DNA from: Mycolicibacterium iranicum
GTDB lineage: Bacteria; Actinomycetota; Actinomycetes; Mycobacteriales; Mycobacteriaceae
Assembly: GCF_002101705.1 (NCBI RefSeq)
Contig: NZ_LQPC01000052.1
Coordinates: forward strand, 24,109-88,108
Length of the DNA stretch: 64,000 bases
Direction: 5' to 3'
The notes beneath the pieces were generated by a model. The model saw only the letters and a program-made list of their open reading frames with translations. It searched no databases and was not told the DNA's origin. Below are positions 25,523-34,277 of this stretch, in pieces; positions within the stretch are counted from its first letter, which is position 1; each line of letters begins with the position of its first letter. The position numbers and the translations under genes are program-made.

Positions 25523-26368
25523 ATGTCATTAGCGGGAAAGACCATGTTCATCTCGGGCGCCAGCCGCGGTATCGGGTTGGCGATCGCCAAGCGGGCCGCC
25601 GCCGACGGGGCCAACATCGCGCTGGTCGCCAAGACCGCAGAACCTCACCCGAAGCTTCCCGGCACCGTCTATACGGCGGCCAAGGAGATCGAGGAAGCGG
25701 GCGGCCAGGCACTTCCCATCGTGGGTGACGTCCGCGACGGAGATTCGGTGTCGGCCGCCGTCGCCGCGGCCGTCGAACAGTTCGGCGGCATCGACATCTG
25801 CGTCAACAACGCCTCGGCGATCAACCTCGGCTCCATCGAGGACGTCCCTCTCAAGCGGTTCGACCTCATGAACGGCATTCAGGTGCGCGGCACCTACGCG
25901 GTGTCACAGGCCTGCATTCCGCACATGAAAGGCCGGGAGAACCCGCATATCCTGACGCTCTCACCGCCGATCCTGCTGGAGCCCAAATGGCTCAAGCCGA
26001 CGCCGTACATGATGGCTAAGTTCGGAATGACGCTGTGCGCGTTGGGCATTGCCGAAGAGTTGCGAGATGCGGGCATTGCTTCGAACACGCTGTGGCCGCG
26101 CACGATGGTCGCTACCGCCGCGGTGCAGAACCTGCTGGGCGGTGACGAGTCGATGGCGCGCTCCCGCAAACCCGAGGTGTACTCCGACGCGGCCTACGCG
26201 ATCCTGACCAAGCCGTCGAGCTACACCGGCCATACGCTTCTGTGCGAAGACGTGCTCCTGGAGGCCGGTGTCACCGACTTGTCGGTGTACGACTGCGTGC
26301 CGGGATCCGATCTCGGCGTCGACTTCTGGGTCGAGTCGGCCAATCCGCCGGGCTACACCGGACCCTAG
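25523..26368 (+). CDS. Short-chain dehydrogenase/reductase (HSDL2-like)
   Basis: A 281-aa classical SDR. NADP-binding GASRGIGLAIAKR near residue 11 with an unusual Lys-Thr-containing patch (VAKTAEPHPKLPGTVY), NNAS, and the catalytic YMMAKFG; the usual Ser in the preceding strand falls in TLSPPI. The extended KLPGT insertion and LSPP motif place it with hydroxysteroid dehydrogenase-like protein 2 relatives, whose substrates are fatty-acyl or sterol derivatives. Rv3224 equivalent, 9 bp after ybaK, so cotranscribed. Confidence 0.88.
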   Translation: MSLAGKTMFISGASRGIGLAIAKRAAADGANIALVAKTAEPHPKLPGTVYTAAKEIEEAGGQALPIVGDVRDGDSVSAAVAAAVEQFGGIDICVNNASAINLGSIEDVPLKRFDLMNGIQVRGTYAVSQACIPHMKGRENPHILTLSPPILLEPKWLKPTPYMMAKFGMTLCALGIAEELRDAGIASNTLWPRTMVATAAVQNLLGGDESMARSRKPEVYSDAAYAILTKPSSYTGHTLLCEDVLLEAGVTDLSVYDCVPGSDLGVDFWVESANPPGYTGP

Positions 26369-26372
26369 TTTT

Positions 26373-26437
26373 CCGCGGAATAGCATTCCGGGTCGCGGTC
26401 CAGGCCCGGATTCACAGCCAGGAATGCTATTCCGCGG
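26373..26437. repeat. Hairpin copy (B) of the dispersed repeat
   Basis: Perfect 17-bp inverted arms, CCGCGGAATAGCATTCC (26373-26389) and GGAATGCTATTCCGCGG (26421-26437), around a 31-base loop. The right arm plus its preceding CACAGCCA equals the 25-bp sequence at 6749-6773 and, inverted, at 52761-52785. It occupies the whole gap between the convergent SDR and aldehyde dehydrogenase genes and may also terminate transcription. Confidence 0.85.
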
Positions 26438-26438
26438 G

Positions 26439-27977
26439 CTAGTGGCGTGGCTTGAGCCCCAGCCGGCGCACTCCCTTGCCCGCGGCGAGCCGGATGACGC
26501 CGGAGAAGACCCTGGTCTTCCCACGCGAGTACGGGTACCAGTTGATCTCCCGTTTCTGCGTCGGGATGCGCGGCGCCGTGATCGCTTGCGGGCGACAGTA
26601 TTTCAGGATTCCGTCGGCTCCGCCGTGACGTGAGCCGATGCCCGAGTCCTTCCACCCCGGCATCGGCAGGGCGAAACTGAAGCCGTTGGACAGCACATCG
26701 TTGATGTTGACGGCGCCGGCATCGAGACGACGGGCGATGCGCTCCGCGCGTGCGAGGTCCGCCGTCCACACCGACGCCGACAGCCCGTAGCGGGAGTCGT
26801 TGGCCAGCCGGATTGCTTCGTCTTCGTCGGCGACCTTGACCACGGGTAGCGTCGGGCCGAACGTCTCCTCGGTGATGCAGGCCATTGACTGGTCGACATC
26901 GGCGAGGACGGTCGGTTCGTAGAAGGTCCCGACGCCGGTGGGCTTACCGCCGGTGGTGACGCGCGCCCCCGCGGCGACGGCGTCGTCGACGTGACGCGCC
27001 ACGATGTCGCGTTGCGCGGGCGTGGCCATCGCCCCGACGTCGAAGCGATAGTGATCGTCGTCCTTGCCCTGCCGCAGCCGCGCGACCTCGTCGGTGAGCT
27101 TGGCGACGAACTCGTCGTACACCGAAGCCTCGACATAGACCCGTTCGACGGAGACACACACCTGACCGGAATTGAACATGCCGCCCCAGGCGATGCCCGC
27201 CGCCGCGCGGTCGAGGTCCGCGTCGGCGAGCACGATCGCGGGATCCTTGCCTCCCAATTCCAGCGTGCACGGAATCAGCCGCTCGGCGCACGCGACCGCG
27301 ACCTTGCGACCCGTTGCCGTCGACCCCGTGAAGTGCACGCAGTCGGAATTCGCGATCACCGCCGCACCAGTCTCGGCGTAGCCGGTGGTCAGCGAAAGTA
27401 CCGGCGGTGCACCGATTTCCGCCCAGCCGCGAGCGAACTCGACGCTACTGAGGGGAGTCACCTCCGACGGTTTCAGCAGCACCGCCGCGCCTGCCGCCAG
27501 CGGCGCAATTCCGTCGAGGGCGATGTTCAACAGCGGGAAATTCCACGGGATGATCAGTCCGACGACCGGATAGGGGCGATAGACGGTGGTCAGCCGCTTG
27601 ACCTTCATCAGTGGGCTGTGCGCCGCAGGATGCCGGTCGGCGAGGAACTTCTTCGCATGACCCGCCCAATACTTGATCAAGTCCGCGCACAGCGGCGCTT
27701 CGATGGTCGCCTCCGTGCGCGGCTTGCCCGTTTCGGACTGCAACACCGCCGCCAGGTGGTCGGCGTTGTCGAGAATCCAGTCCTGCATGGCCAGCAGCCA
27801 GGGTTTGCGGCCGTCGGGACCCAGCGCCTCCCATTCGGGTTGCGCCGCGCGCAGCGCGCGCGCCTTGGCTGCCACGGTCTGGGCGTCGTCGATCGGAACG
27901 GAGCCGACGACGGAGCCGTCGGCGGGGTTGCGCACGGTGATGGTCGTGAGAGCAGGAGCTGCCTGCACGTCGGTCAT
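26439..27977 (-). CDS. Aldehyde dehydrogenase family protein
   Basis: A 512-aa NAD(P)-dependent aldehyde dehydrogenase. The catalytic Glu is in LELGGKDP and the catalytic Cys in FNSGQVCVSVERV; the cofactor site shows GLIIPWNFPLL and FTGSTATGR. It is closest by recall to Rv0147-type and succinate-semialdehyde-type dehydrogenases, and carries an extra 40-residue C-terminal amphipathic tail (YPYSRGKTRVFSGVIRLAAG) that suggests membrane association. ATG at 27977 (MTDVQAAP). Preceded by the DUF2071 gene with a 40-bp gap on the same strand. The natural aldehyde is unknown. Confidence 0.88.
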   Translation of the reverse strand: MTDVQAAPALTTITVRNPADGSVVGSVPIDDAQTVAAKARALRAAQPEWEALGPDGRKPWLLAMQDWILDNADHLAAVLQSETGKPRTEATIEAPLCADLIKYWAGHAKKFLADRHPAAHSPLMKVKRLTTVYRPYPVVGLIIPWNFPLLNIALDGIAPLAAGAAVLLKPSEVTPLSSVEFARGWAEIGAPPVLSLTTGYAETGAAVIANSDCVHFTGSTATGRKVAVACAERLIPCTLELGGKDPAIVLADADLDRAAAGIAWGGMFNSGQVCVSVERVYVEASVYDEFVAKLTDEVARLRQGKDDDHYRFDVGAMATPAQRDIVARHVDDAVAAGARVTTGGKPTGVGTFYEPTVLADVDQSMACITEETFGPTLPVVKVADEDEAIRLANDSRYGLSASVWTADLARAERIARRLDAGAVNINDVLSNGFSFALPMPGWKDSGIGSRHGGADGILKYCRPQAITAPRIPTQKREINWYPYSRGKTRVFSGVIRLAAGKGVRRLGLKPRH

Positions 27978-28017
27978 CTCCGCAGTATCGGCCTCTCGAC
28001 GGCGCACTACACGGTTT

Positions 28018-28752
28018 TCACCGGATGCGGCTGGGCCGACCGAAGCGAGCGGGGACTCCCGGCGTGAACAGCGGTCGCAGCATCGGCCCCGAGGTGGAAA
28101 CTGTTGCCGCGGCAACGAGTTCGTCGTCGAGCTCGGTGACCTCGGCGCTGCGCAGCGGCCAGGTCGGGTGTTCGTTGGGCAGCCACCAGGTGTATCCGGC
28201 CTTTGCGGTGTGCGCACCCCAGCGGGCGGTCAGCCAGATCTCCAGGGGTGTCGGCGCGACCGGCGCGCCGATGTCCACGCTCACGTGGCAGCGCAGCCCG
28301 CGGCGCGGCCACCGGCGTGCGCTGACGTAGGACATGTGCCCGGTAGAGCGGCTGACCGACATCTTCGCCCACGTGTAGGGGATGCCCATTGCCGCGCGGA
28401 TGACCGGCACCACTGCCAGGCGCTGTGTCTCCAACGAGCAGAAGAGCACCCCGTGCCTGCCCACGTCGTCGACCGAGTAGAGACGGACGTTGGTTTCGGC
28501 GAACGCTCCGAAGTACGGCAGCGGAGCCCTCGGACCGAGCGTGGTGTGCCGCATGACGAACGGCACGAGGCCGACGTACGTGTGGCCGTCGAAGACGTCG
28601 GGGCGCGTGCCCGACGGGAAGAGTGGCGCGACCGCGGCCGGGTCGACCGGCCAGTGCAGGAATGTCAGGTCGGCCCAGAACTGCGTGAAGATCACCGGCC
28701 GCGGCAGCGGCGGGGCGTCGACCGCGAAGGCCGGATCGAGCTCACCGTTCAC
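28018..28752 (-). CDS. DUF2071 family protein
   Basis: A 244-aa protein beginning at the GTG at 28752 (MNGELDPAF). The pattern LTFLHWPVDPAAVAPLFPSGTRPDVFDGHTYVGLVPF with FAETNVRLYSVD is the signature of the YqjF/DUF2071 group, related to acetoacetate-decarboxylase-like folds; no activity is known. An ATG nine codons upstream is possible but overlaps the divergent methyltransferase start. Probably cotranscribed with the downstream aldehyde dehydrogenase. Confidence 0.75.
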   Translation of the reverse strand: MNGELDPAFAVDAPPLPRPVIFTQFWADLTFLHWPVDPAAVAPLFPSGTRPDVFDGHTYVGLVPFVMRHTTLGPRAPLPYFGAFAETNVRLYSVDDVGRHGVLFCSLETQRLAVVPVIRAAMGIPYTWAKMSVSRSTGHMSYVSARRWPRRGLRCHVSVDIGAPVAPTPLEIWLTARWGAHTAKAGYTWWLPNEHPTWPLRSAEVTELDDELVAAATVSTSGPMLRPLFTPGVPARFGRPSRIR

Positions 28753-28777
28753 GTCTCCATCGTGGCACGCTGGAGCC

Positions 28778-29563
28778 ATGAGCTCCCCGACAATCTGGTC
28801 CTCAGGACGCTACGACGCCGTCGGCGAACGCATCGCCCCCATCGCCGCCCAGGTGGTCGACGCGGCCGAACAGCGGCGCGCACTCGGTGGAGCCGACGTC
28901 GTCGACCTTGCCTGCGGAACGGGAAGTGCCGCACTCGCTGCCGCCGCCCGCGGCGCCCGGGTGACGGGGGTCGACTACACACCGGAACTCGTCGCCATCG
29001 CGAAAGAGCGAGACGGCGCTGACGCGGTCACCTGGCGCGTCGGTGACGCGTCGGACACCGGACTGCCTGCGGGCGCGTTCGATGTGGCGGTATCGAACAT
29101 GGGCATCATCTTCGTCGACCCCTACCGGCAGGTCAGCGAGATCGTCCGCTTGCTCAAACCGGCTGGTGCACTTGCCTTCTCGGCATGGGTGCGCAATGTC
29201 GAGAATCCGCTGTTCGATCCGGTGGTGGCCGTGCTCGGCGCTCCCGCCAAGGCGGCTTTCTCCCCCGATCAGTGGGGTGACACCGTGGTGCTGACCGAGC
29301 GTTTGGGCGACCACTTCGACGACATCGACGTCCAGCGCGGCGAACACCGCTGGGAGTTCGAGTCCATGGCCGCGGCCCTGCACTGGCTGCGCGCCGAATC
29401 ACCCGTACACGTCGAGACCTTCCGGCGGGCGGATACCGCCCAACAAGAACTTCTGGCAACGGAATTCGAGAAAGCACTGCGACCACATCGGCAGCGCTCC
29501 GGCGCGGTCGCCTTCACCAGTCCCTACGTCGTGGTGAGCGCGCGCAAGGCTCACTCCGCCTGA
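28778..29563 (+). CDS. Class I SAM-dependent methyltransferase
   Basis: A 261-aa methyltransferase of the UbiE/Methyltransf_11 type. Motif I VVDLACGTGSAALAAA, the acidic post-I loop VTGVDYTPE, motif II GAFDVAVSNMGI and motif III LLKPAGALAFSAW are present in order. Small-molecule or lipid methylation is likely, but the acceptor cannot be deduced. ATG at 28778, divergent from the DUF2071 gene by 25 bp. Its last 13 bp overlap the end of the convergent methyltransferase. Confidence 0.85.
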   Translation: MSSPTIWSSGRYDAVGERIAPIAAQVVDAAEQRRALGGADVVDLACGTGSAALAAAARGARVTGVDYTPELVAIAKERDGADAVTWRVGDASDTGLPAGAFDVAVSNMGIIFVDPYRQVSEIVRLLKPAGALAFSAWVRNVENPLFDPVVAVLGAPAKAAFSPDQWGDTVVLTERLGDHFDDIDVQRGEHRWEFESMAAALHWLRAESPVHVETFRRADTAQQELLATEFEKALRPHRQRSGAVAFTSPYVVVSARKAHSA

Positions 29564-31059
29564 TAAAGGATCCCGCGGCCGATGGCCTCCCGCACCACAG
29601 GCATCGCCGCGGCGGCCAGCGCGTCGGCGTCGACGCCGTGGTGGGCGGCGAGCAGTTCCACGAGCGTGCCCAACGGCACCTCGCCGCGACAACCCGCGAG
29701 CAGCGCGCGGGACACCTCGTCGACGCCGATGACGGCGGCCGGTCCGCCGGGGCGCCGCACGGCGGCCCCCACGACCTGCCACCCCTGCTCTCCGGGAAGA
29801 GACTGCTCTTCCAGAAACACCGGCGCGGTCGACAGTTTGGCGGCGAGTAGCTGGCCGTCGCTGGTGGCATGCAGGTATTCGCGGCGGGCGAAGAAGGCGT
29901 CGATCTCAGGACCGGTCAGCGCTTCGTCGGCCCCGGTGATGGATTCGAGAATGTGCTCTGGCGGGCGCTTATCGCCGGCCCGCGGTGCGCGCAGCGTGAC
30001 CATACCCATGCCGACGCCGGCGATGCCTTCGGCGTCGAACCAGTCCAGCCATCGGCCGCCGCGCTCGGCCGCCTGCTCCGGCGTCTCCCCCGCGTCCGAG
30101 GTCCACAGCGAGACGTAGCTGACGGGATCGGCGAACTCGCGCTGCACCACCCAGGCGTGCAGGCCACTGCCTGCCAGCCAGTCGGCGACGCGTTCCTGCC
30201 AGTTCTCCGGGTCACGGACGATCCAGTTCGCCATGATCTGCGCGGTGCCGCCGGGTTCGAGGTGGTCGGCAGCGTGCTCGATCAGGTTCTGGCACAACGC
30301 ATCCCCGGCCATCCCCGAGTCGCGGTAGATGTAGTCCAGCGCACCGGCGCCCACCACGAACGGCGGGTTGGAGACGATGAGGTCGAATCGCTCGCCCGCG
30401 ACGGGCTCGAACATGCTGCCGCACCGCAGATCCCAGGTCATGCCGTTGAGGCGGGCCGTCGCCGCGGCGAGCGTCAGCGCGCGCGGGTTGGTGTCGGTGG
30501 CGACGATCTCCTCGCAGTGCGCGTTCAGGTGCAGCGCTTGGATGCCGCATCCGGTGCCGAGGTCCAACGCCCGCCCCACCTTAGTGCGCACGACCGCGTG
30601 GGCCAGTGAGACCGTGGCACCGCCGATGCCCAGTACGTGGTCGTGCCGCACCGGCCCGGAACGCAGCGCGGCGTCCTGATCGGAGACGACCAGAAAGTCG
30701 TTGATGCCGTCACTGGTCGGTCGGATGTCGAGGGCGGCCCGCACCGTGCCGTCCCGGCCGTGTTCGAGGACGCCGTTGTCCACCAGACGGTCGACGGTGG
30801 TGCCGGGCAGGGCCAGTTCGGCTCGGTCGCGCGACTCGTCGGTGCCGAGCAGGAACAACCGAACCAGCACCGCAAGTCGCTGGTGCTCGGGTGCCGCGCG
30901 CTCAGTGGCGCGCAGCGCCGACCACCACAGTCCCCGGCTGAACGCGGCGCCCGCGTCGGCCCCGAGCAGCTCGGCCACCCCGTCGGTGGTGTAACCGGCG
31001 GAGCGCAGATCGGCCCCAATGGTGTCGACGACTCCAACCGAATGGAGCGGACCCGTCAA
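29551..31059 (-). CDS. N5-glutamine/N6-adenine-type methyltransferase with accessory domains
   Basis: A 502-aa protein with a central Rossmann methyltransferase (DLGTGCGIQALHL motif I, VATDTNPRAL, and the NPPF substrate motif in LIVSNPPFVVG), an N-terminal domain of about 140 residues that resembles a winged helix, and a C-terminal domain of about 190 residues. NPPF means the target amide or exocyclic amine lies in protein (like PrmC) or nucleic acid. The start is TTG at 31059 sharing TTGA with the upstream SRAP stop; alternative upstream ATGs would run through that gene. Confidence 0.8.
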   Translation of the reverse strand: MTGPLHSVGVVDTIGADLRSAGYTTDGVAELLGADAGAAFSRGLWWSALRATERAAPEHQRLAVLVRLFLLGTDESRDRAELALPGTTVDRLVDNGVLEHGRDGTVRAALDIRPTSDGINDFLVVSDQDAALRSGPVRHDHVLGIGGATVSLAHAVVRTKVGRALDLGTGCGIQALHLNAHCEEIVATDTNPRALTLAAATARLNGMTWDLRCGSMFEPVAGERFDLIVSNPPFVVGAGALDYIYRDSGMAGDALCQNLIEHAADHLEPGGTAQIMANWIVRDPENWQERVADWLAGSGLHAWVVQREFADPVSYVSLWTSDAGETPEQAAERGGRWLDWFDAEGIAGVGMGMVTLRAPRAGDKRPPEHILESITGADEALTGPEIDAFFARREYLHATSDGQLLAAKLSTAPVFLEEQSLPGEQGWQVVGAAVRRPGGPAAVIGVDEVSRALLAGCRGEVPLGTLVELLAAHHGVDADALAAAAMPVVREAIGRGILYQAE

Positions 31060-31820
31060 AGCAGGGTGCCTTGCTCGGCTTGAGGCTGAGCGGGCTCGAT
31101 GAGTTCGGGCCCGTTGTTGCGGATGCTGTTCACCAGCGTCGACACCTCGCGGATCTCGATGCGATCCAGATCGCCGTGGCCGCGCAGCAGGCCCTCGTCG
31201 ATCGGGGCGTCCGGATCGAGCCAGCGGTCCCAGTCGGGGGCGCTGATCGTCAGCGGCATCCGGTCGTGGATGTCGGCGAGCTGGGCGGCCGCGTCGGTGG
31301 TGATGATCGTGCAACTCAGCAGGGGTTTGGCGTCCTTGGGTGCCTCTTTGGGTCGCCAAGTGGTCCACAGACCCGCCATGAACAGCGGCTCACCGTCACC
31401 CGCGTACATGTAGTAGGGCGTCTTGGCGCCCTTGGCTTCGCCTCTCTTAGTCCACTCGTACCAACCGTCCATCGGCACCAGGCACCGCTTCGCTTTCGCC
31501 GAACTCCGGAACGCCGGCGACGACGTCACCTTGTCGGCGCGGGCGTTGATCAGCAGCGGCCCGCTCTTGGTGTCCGGCCCGCCGTCCTCGGCCGTCTTCG
31601 CCCACGGCGGCACCAGCCCCCAGCGCATCAGCCGCACCCGCCGCGTCGACTCGTCCTCGGGATCGGTATGGCGCTTGACCACCGTGGCCACGGTCGTCGT
31701 GGGAGCCACGTTGTAATTGGCCGTCGGCGGATCCTTCTTATCCGATGTTGCTTCGTCGATGGCTTTGATCTTCTCGGCCAGCAGCGCCGGATCGGTCGTC
31801 ACCGCGAATCGTCCGCACAT
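31056..31820 (-). CDS. SRAP (YedK/HMCES) abasic-site protein
   Basis: A 254-aa SOS-response-associated peptidase. The mature N-terminal residue is Cys2 (MCGRFAV), which forms a thiazolidine link to abasic sites in single-stranded DNA; other active-site residues fall in NYNVAPT (Asn), WYEW (Glu) and IHDRMP (His). It protects and later releases AP lesions at replication forks. ATG at 31820 is fixed by the requirement for Cys at position 2. Rv3226c equivalent; divergent from aroA by only 36 bp and coupled to the downstream methyltransferase. Confidence 0.95.
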   Translation of the reverse strand: MCGRFAVTTDPALLAEKIKAIDEATSDKKDPPTANYNVAPTTTVATVVKRHTDPEDESTRRVRLMRWGLVPPWAKTAEDGGPDTKSGPLLINARADKVTSSPAFRSSAKAKRCLVPMDGWYEWTKRGEAKGAKTPYYMYAGDGEPLFMAGLWTTWRPKEAPKDAKPLLSCTIITTDAAAQLADIHDRMPLTISAPDWDRWLDPDAPIDEGLLRGHGDLDRIEIREVSTLVNSIRNNGPELIEPAQPQAEQGTLL

Positions 31821-31856
31821 GATCCCCATGGTGGCAGAAAGTCCCGACAGGCCAGA

Positions 31857-33203
31857 ATGGACGCTGTGAGCAACTGGCCGGCCCCGTCGACCGCAACCCC
31901 TGTCCACGCCACCGTCACGGTGCCCGGCTCGAAGTCCCAGACCAATCGGGCGCTGATCCTCGCCGCACTCGCAGCCCCGCAAAACACCTCGACATCGTCT
32001 TCTCTTCGCGCAAGCGGCTCATCGACAGTCTCCGGCGCGCTGCGCAGCCGCGACACCGACCTGATGATCAGCGCGTTGCAGGCGCTCGGCATCACCGTCG
32101 ATGCGTCCGACACCGACGACACCGAACTGACCATCGGCGGTGCGCTGGCCCCGAAGGCGGGCACCCGCATCGACTGCGGCCTCGCCGGAACCGTGTTGCG
32201 CTTCGTGCCGCCGCTCGCCGCGCTGAGCACCGAGAGCGTCGTCTTCGACGGTGACGAGCAGGCTCGATCGCGGCCGATCGCGCCGCTTCTCGACGGGCTG
32301 CGCGGCCTCGGGGTGCCCGTCGCCGGTGACGGGCTGCCGTTCACGGTCCGCGGCGCGGGGTCCGTGCGTGGCGGCACCGTCGAAATCGACGCGTCGGGCT
32401 CGTCGCAGTTCGTGTCAGGGCTGCTGCTGTCCGGCGCGGCGTTCACCGAGGGGCTGACGATCGTGCACACCGGCGAGTCGGTGCCGTCGGCGCCGCACAT
32501 CGCGATGACGGTCTCGATGCTGCGCGACGCCGGCGTCGAGGTCGACGACTCGCAACCCGACGTCTGGCGGGTCGCGCCCGGCCCCATCGCGGCGCGGCAC
32601 TGGGCCATCGAGCCGGACCTGTCCAACTCCGTGCCGTTCCTTGCGGCCGCCGTCGTCAGTGGTGGCGCCGTGCGAATCACCGGCTGGCCCGGTGTCAGCA
32701 CGCAGCCCGCCGACACCATCCTGTCGATCCTGGAAAGCCTGGGATCGCAGGTGCGCCACGGGAGTTCGTACCTGGAGGTCCAGGGCGCAACGGCCTACGG
32801 CGGCATCGACGTCGACCTCCGCGACGTCGGCGAACTGGCCCCGTCGGTCGCCGCCATGGCCGCGCTGGCCAGCCCGGGTTCGGTGTCGCGGTTGCGCGGA
32901 ATCGCGCATCTGCGCGGGCACGAGACCGACAGGCTGGCCGCGCTGAGCACCGAGATCAACCGCATCGGCGGCCAGTGCGAGGAGACGGAGGACGGCCTGG
33001 TCATCACCGCCACGCAGATGCACGGCGGCACCTGGTCGTCCTACGCCGACCACCGGATGGCGACCGCGGGCGCGATCGTCGGCCTGCGCGTGCCCGGCAT
33101 CGAGGTCGAGGACATCGGCACCACCGCGAAGACCCTGCCCGACTTTCCGCAGCTGTGGGCCGAGATGCTGGACGGACAGACCGACCCGCAGGGCAACGCT
33201 TGA
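31857..33203 (+). CDS. aroA: 5-enolpyruvylshikimate-3-phosphate synthase
   Basis: A 448-aa EPSP synthase, sixth step of the shikimate pathway. PGSKSQTNRALILAAL (phosphoenolpyruvate and shikimate binding), GLAGTVLRF, QARSRPIAPLLDGLR, SSQFVSGLLL and LRGHETDRLAALSTEI are all present. ATG at 31857 is used; a GTG at 31866 (MSNWPAP) would match the M. tuberculosis N-terminus better. After the first strand there is an extra Ser/Thr-rich stretch (NTSTSSSLRASGSS) about ten residues longer than in the M. tuberculosis protein. TTGA overlap with rsgA. Confidence 0.95.
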   Translation: MDAVSNWPAPSTATPVHATVTVPGSKSQTNRALILAALAAPQNTSTSSSLRASGSSTVSGALRSRDTDLMISALQALGITVDASDTDDTELTIGGALAPKAGTRIDCGLAGTVLRFVPPLAALSTESVVFDGDEQARSRPIAPLLDGLRGLGVPVAGDGLPFTVRGAGSVRGGTVEIDASGSSQFVSGLLLSGAAFTEGLTIVHTGESVPSAPHIAMTVSMLRDAGVEVDDSQPDVWRVAPGPIAARHWAIEPDLSNSVPFLAAAVVSGGAVRITGWPGVSTQPADTILSILESLGSQVRHGSSYLEVQGATAYGGIDVDLRDVGELAPSVAAMAALASPGSVSRLRGIAHLRGHETDRLAALSTEINRIGGQCEETEDGLVITATQMHGGTWSSYADHRMATAGAIVGLRVPGIEVEDIGTTAKTLPDFPQLWAEMLDGQTDPQGNA

Positions 33204-34180
33204 GCAAACGCCAGTACGACGAGTCCGATGTCCGGGTGCGCCCCGGGCGCGGCTCACGTCCGCGGACCAAGACCCGGCCCGAACACGCCGACGCCCAGCA
33301 GGCGATGATCGTCACCGTCGACCGCGGGCGGTGGGGTTGCGTACTCGGAGGCGATCCGCAGCGCCGCGTGACCGCGATGCGGGCGCGCGAACTCGGGCGG
33401 ACACCGATCGTCGTGGGAGACGACGTCGACGTTGTCGGCGACCTGTCCGGTCGCACCGACACACTGGCGCGTATCGTGCGCCGCGGCGAGCGGCGAACAG
33501 TGTTGCGCCGCACCGCCGATGACACCGACCCGACCGAGCGCGTTGTCGTCGCCAACGCCGACCAGTTGCTGATCGTCGTGGCGCTGGCCGACCCGCCGCC
33601 ACGCACCGGCCTGGTCGAGCGCGCGCTGATCGCCGCTTACGCCGGAGGATTGGTGCCGATCCTGTGCCTGACAAAAACCGACCTGGCACCGGCGGAACCG
33701 TTCGCCGCCCAGTTCCGCGATCTCGACCTGACCATCATCACCGCCGGTCGCGACGACCCGCTCGAAGCAGTCGGGAGCTTACTCACCGGCAAGGTCACCG
33801 CACTGCTCGGCCATTCCGGTGTCGGAAAGTCGACGCTGGTGAATCGTCTTGTCCCAGAAGCGGAACGGGCCACCGGCGCGGTGACCGACGTCGGCAAGGG
33901 CCGGCACACCTCGACCCAGTCGGTGGCGTTGCCGCTGGCGCTGGGTGGCTGGGTGGTCGACACCCCGGGCATCCGATCGTTCGGGCTGGCGCACATCGAA
34001 CCCGACGATGTGGTGCTGGCGTTCTCCGATCTCGCGGACGCGATCGATGACTGCCCGCGCGGATGCGGGCACATGGGCCCACCCGCCGATCCTGAGTGTG
34101 CGCTGGATGCGCTGACCGGAGCCGCCGAAGGCCGTGTCCGGGCGGCCCGCAGGTTGTTGGCCGCGCTGCGGGAAGCCTGA
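33200..34180 (+). CDS. rsgA: Ribosome small-subunit GTPase RsgA
   Basis: A 326-aa circularly permuted GTPase that checks late 30S maturation. An OB-fold N-terminus (residues 1-105) precedes the G domain in the order LTKTDL (G4), GHSGVGKSTLVN (G1), DTPGIRSFG (G3), and a C-terminal zinc knuckle CPRGCGHMGPPADPEC. Start TTG at 33200 shares TTGA with the aroA stop, so translation is coupled. Rv3228 equivalent. An ATG start is absent near the family-consistent N-terminus, which supports the TTG. Confidence 0.93.
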   Translation: MSKRQYDESDVRVRPGRGSRPRTKTRPEHADAQQAMIVTVDRGRWGCVLGGDPQRRVTAMRARELGRTPIVVGDDVDVVGDLSGRTDTLARIVRRGERRTVLRRTADDTDPTERVVVANADQLLIVVALADPPPRTGLVERALIAAYAGGLVPILCLTKTDLAPAEPFAAQFRDLDLTIITAGRDDPLEAVGSLLTGKVTALLGHSGVGKSTLVNRLVPEAERATGAVTDVGKGRHTSTQSVALPLALGGWVVDTPGIRSFGLAHIEPDDVVLAFSDLADAIDDCPRGCGHMGPPADPECALDALTGAAEGRVRAARRLLAALREA

Positions 34181-34277
34181 GGCCGGCGCGCGACGTTGTG
34201 ACGTTGGAATTACCAGGTGGATGATGCGTTTGCGGCGGGTGTCCGACGGGCACGCTGCCCGCGAGAAGGAGGATTGT

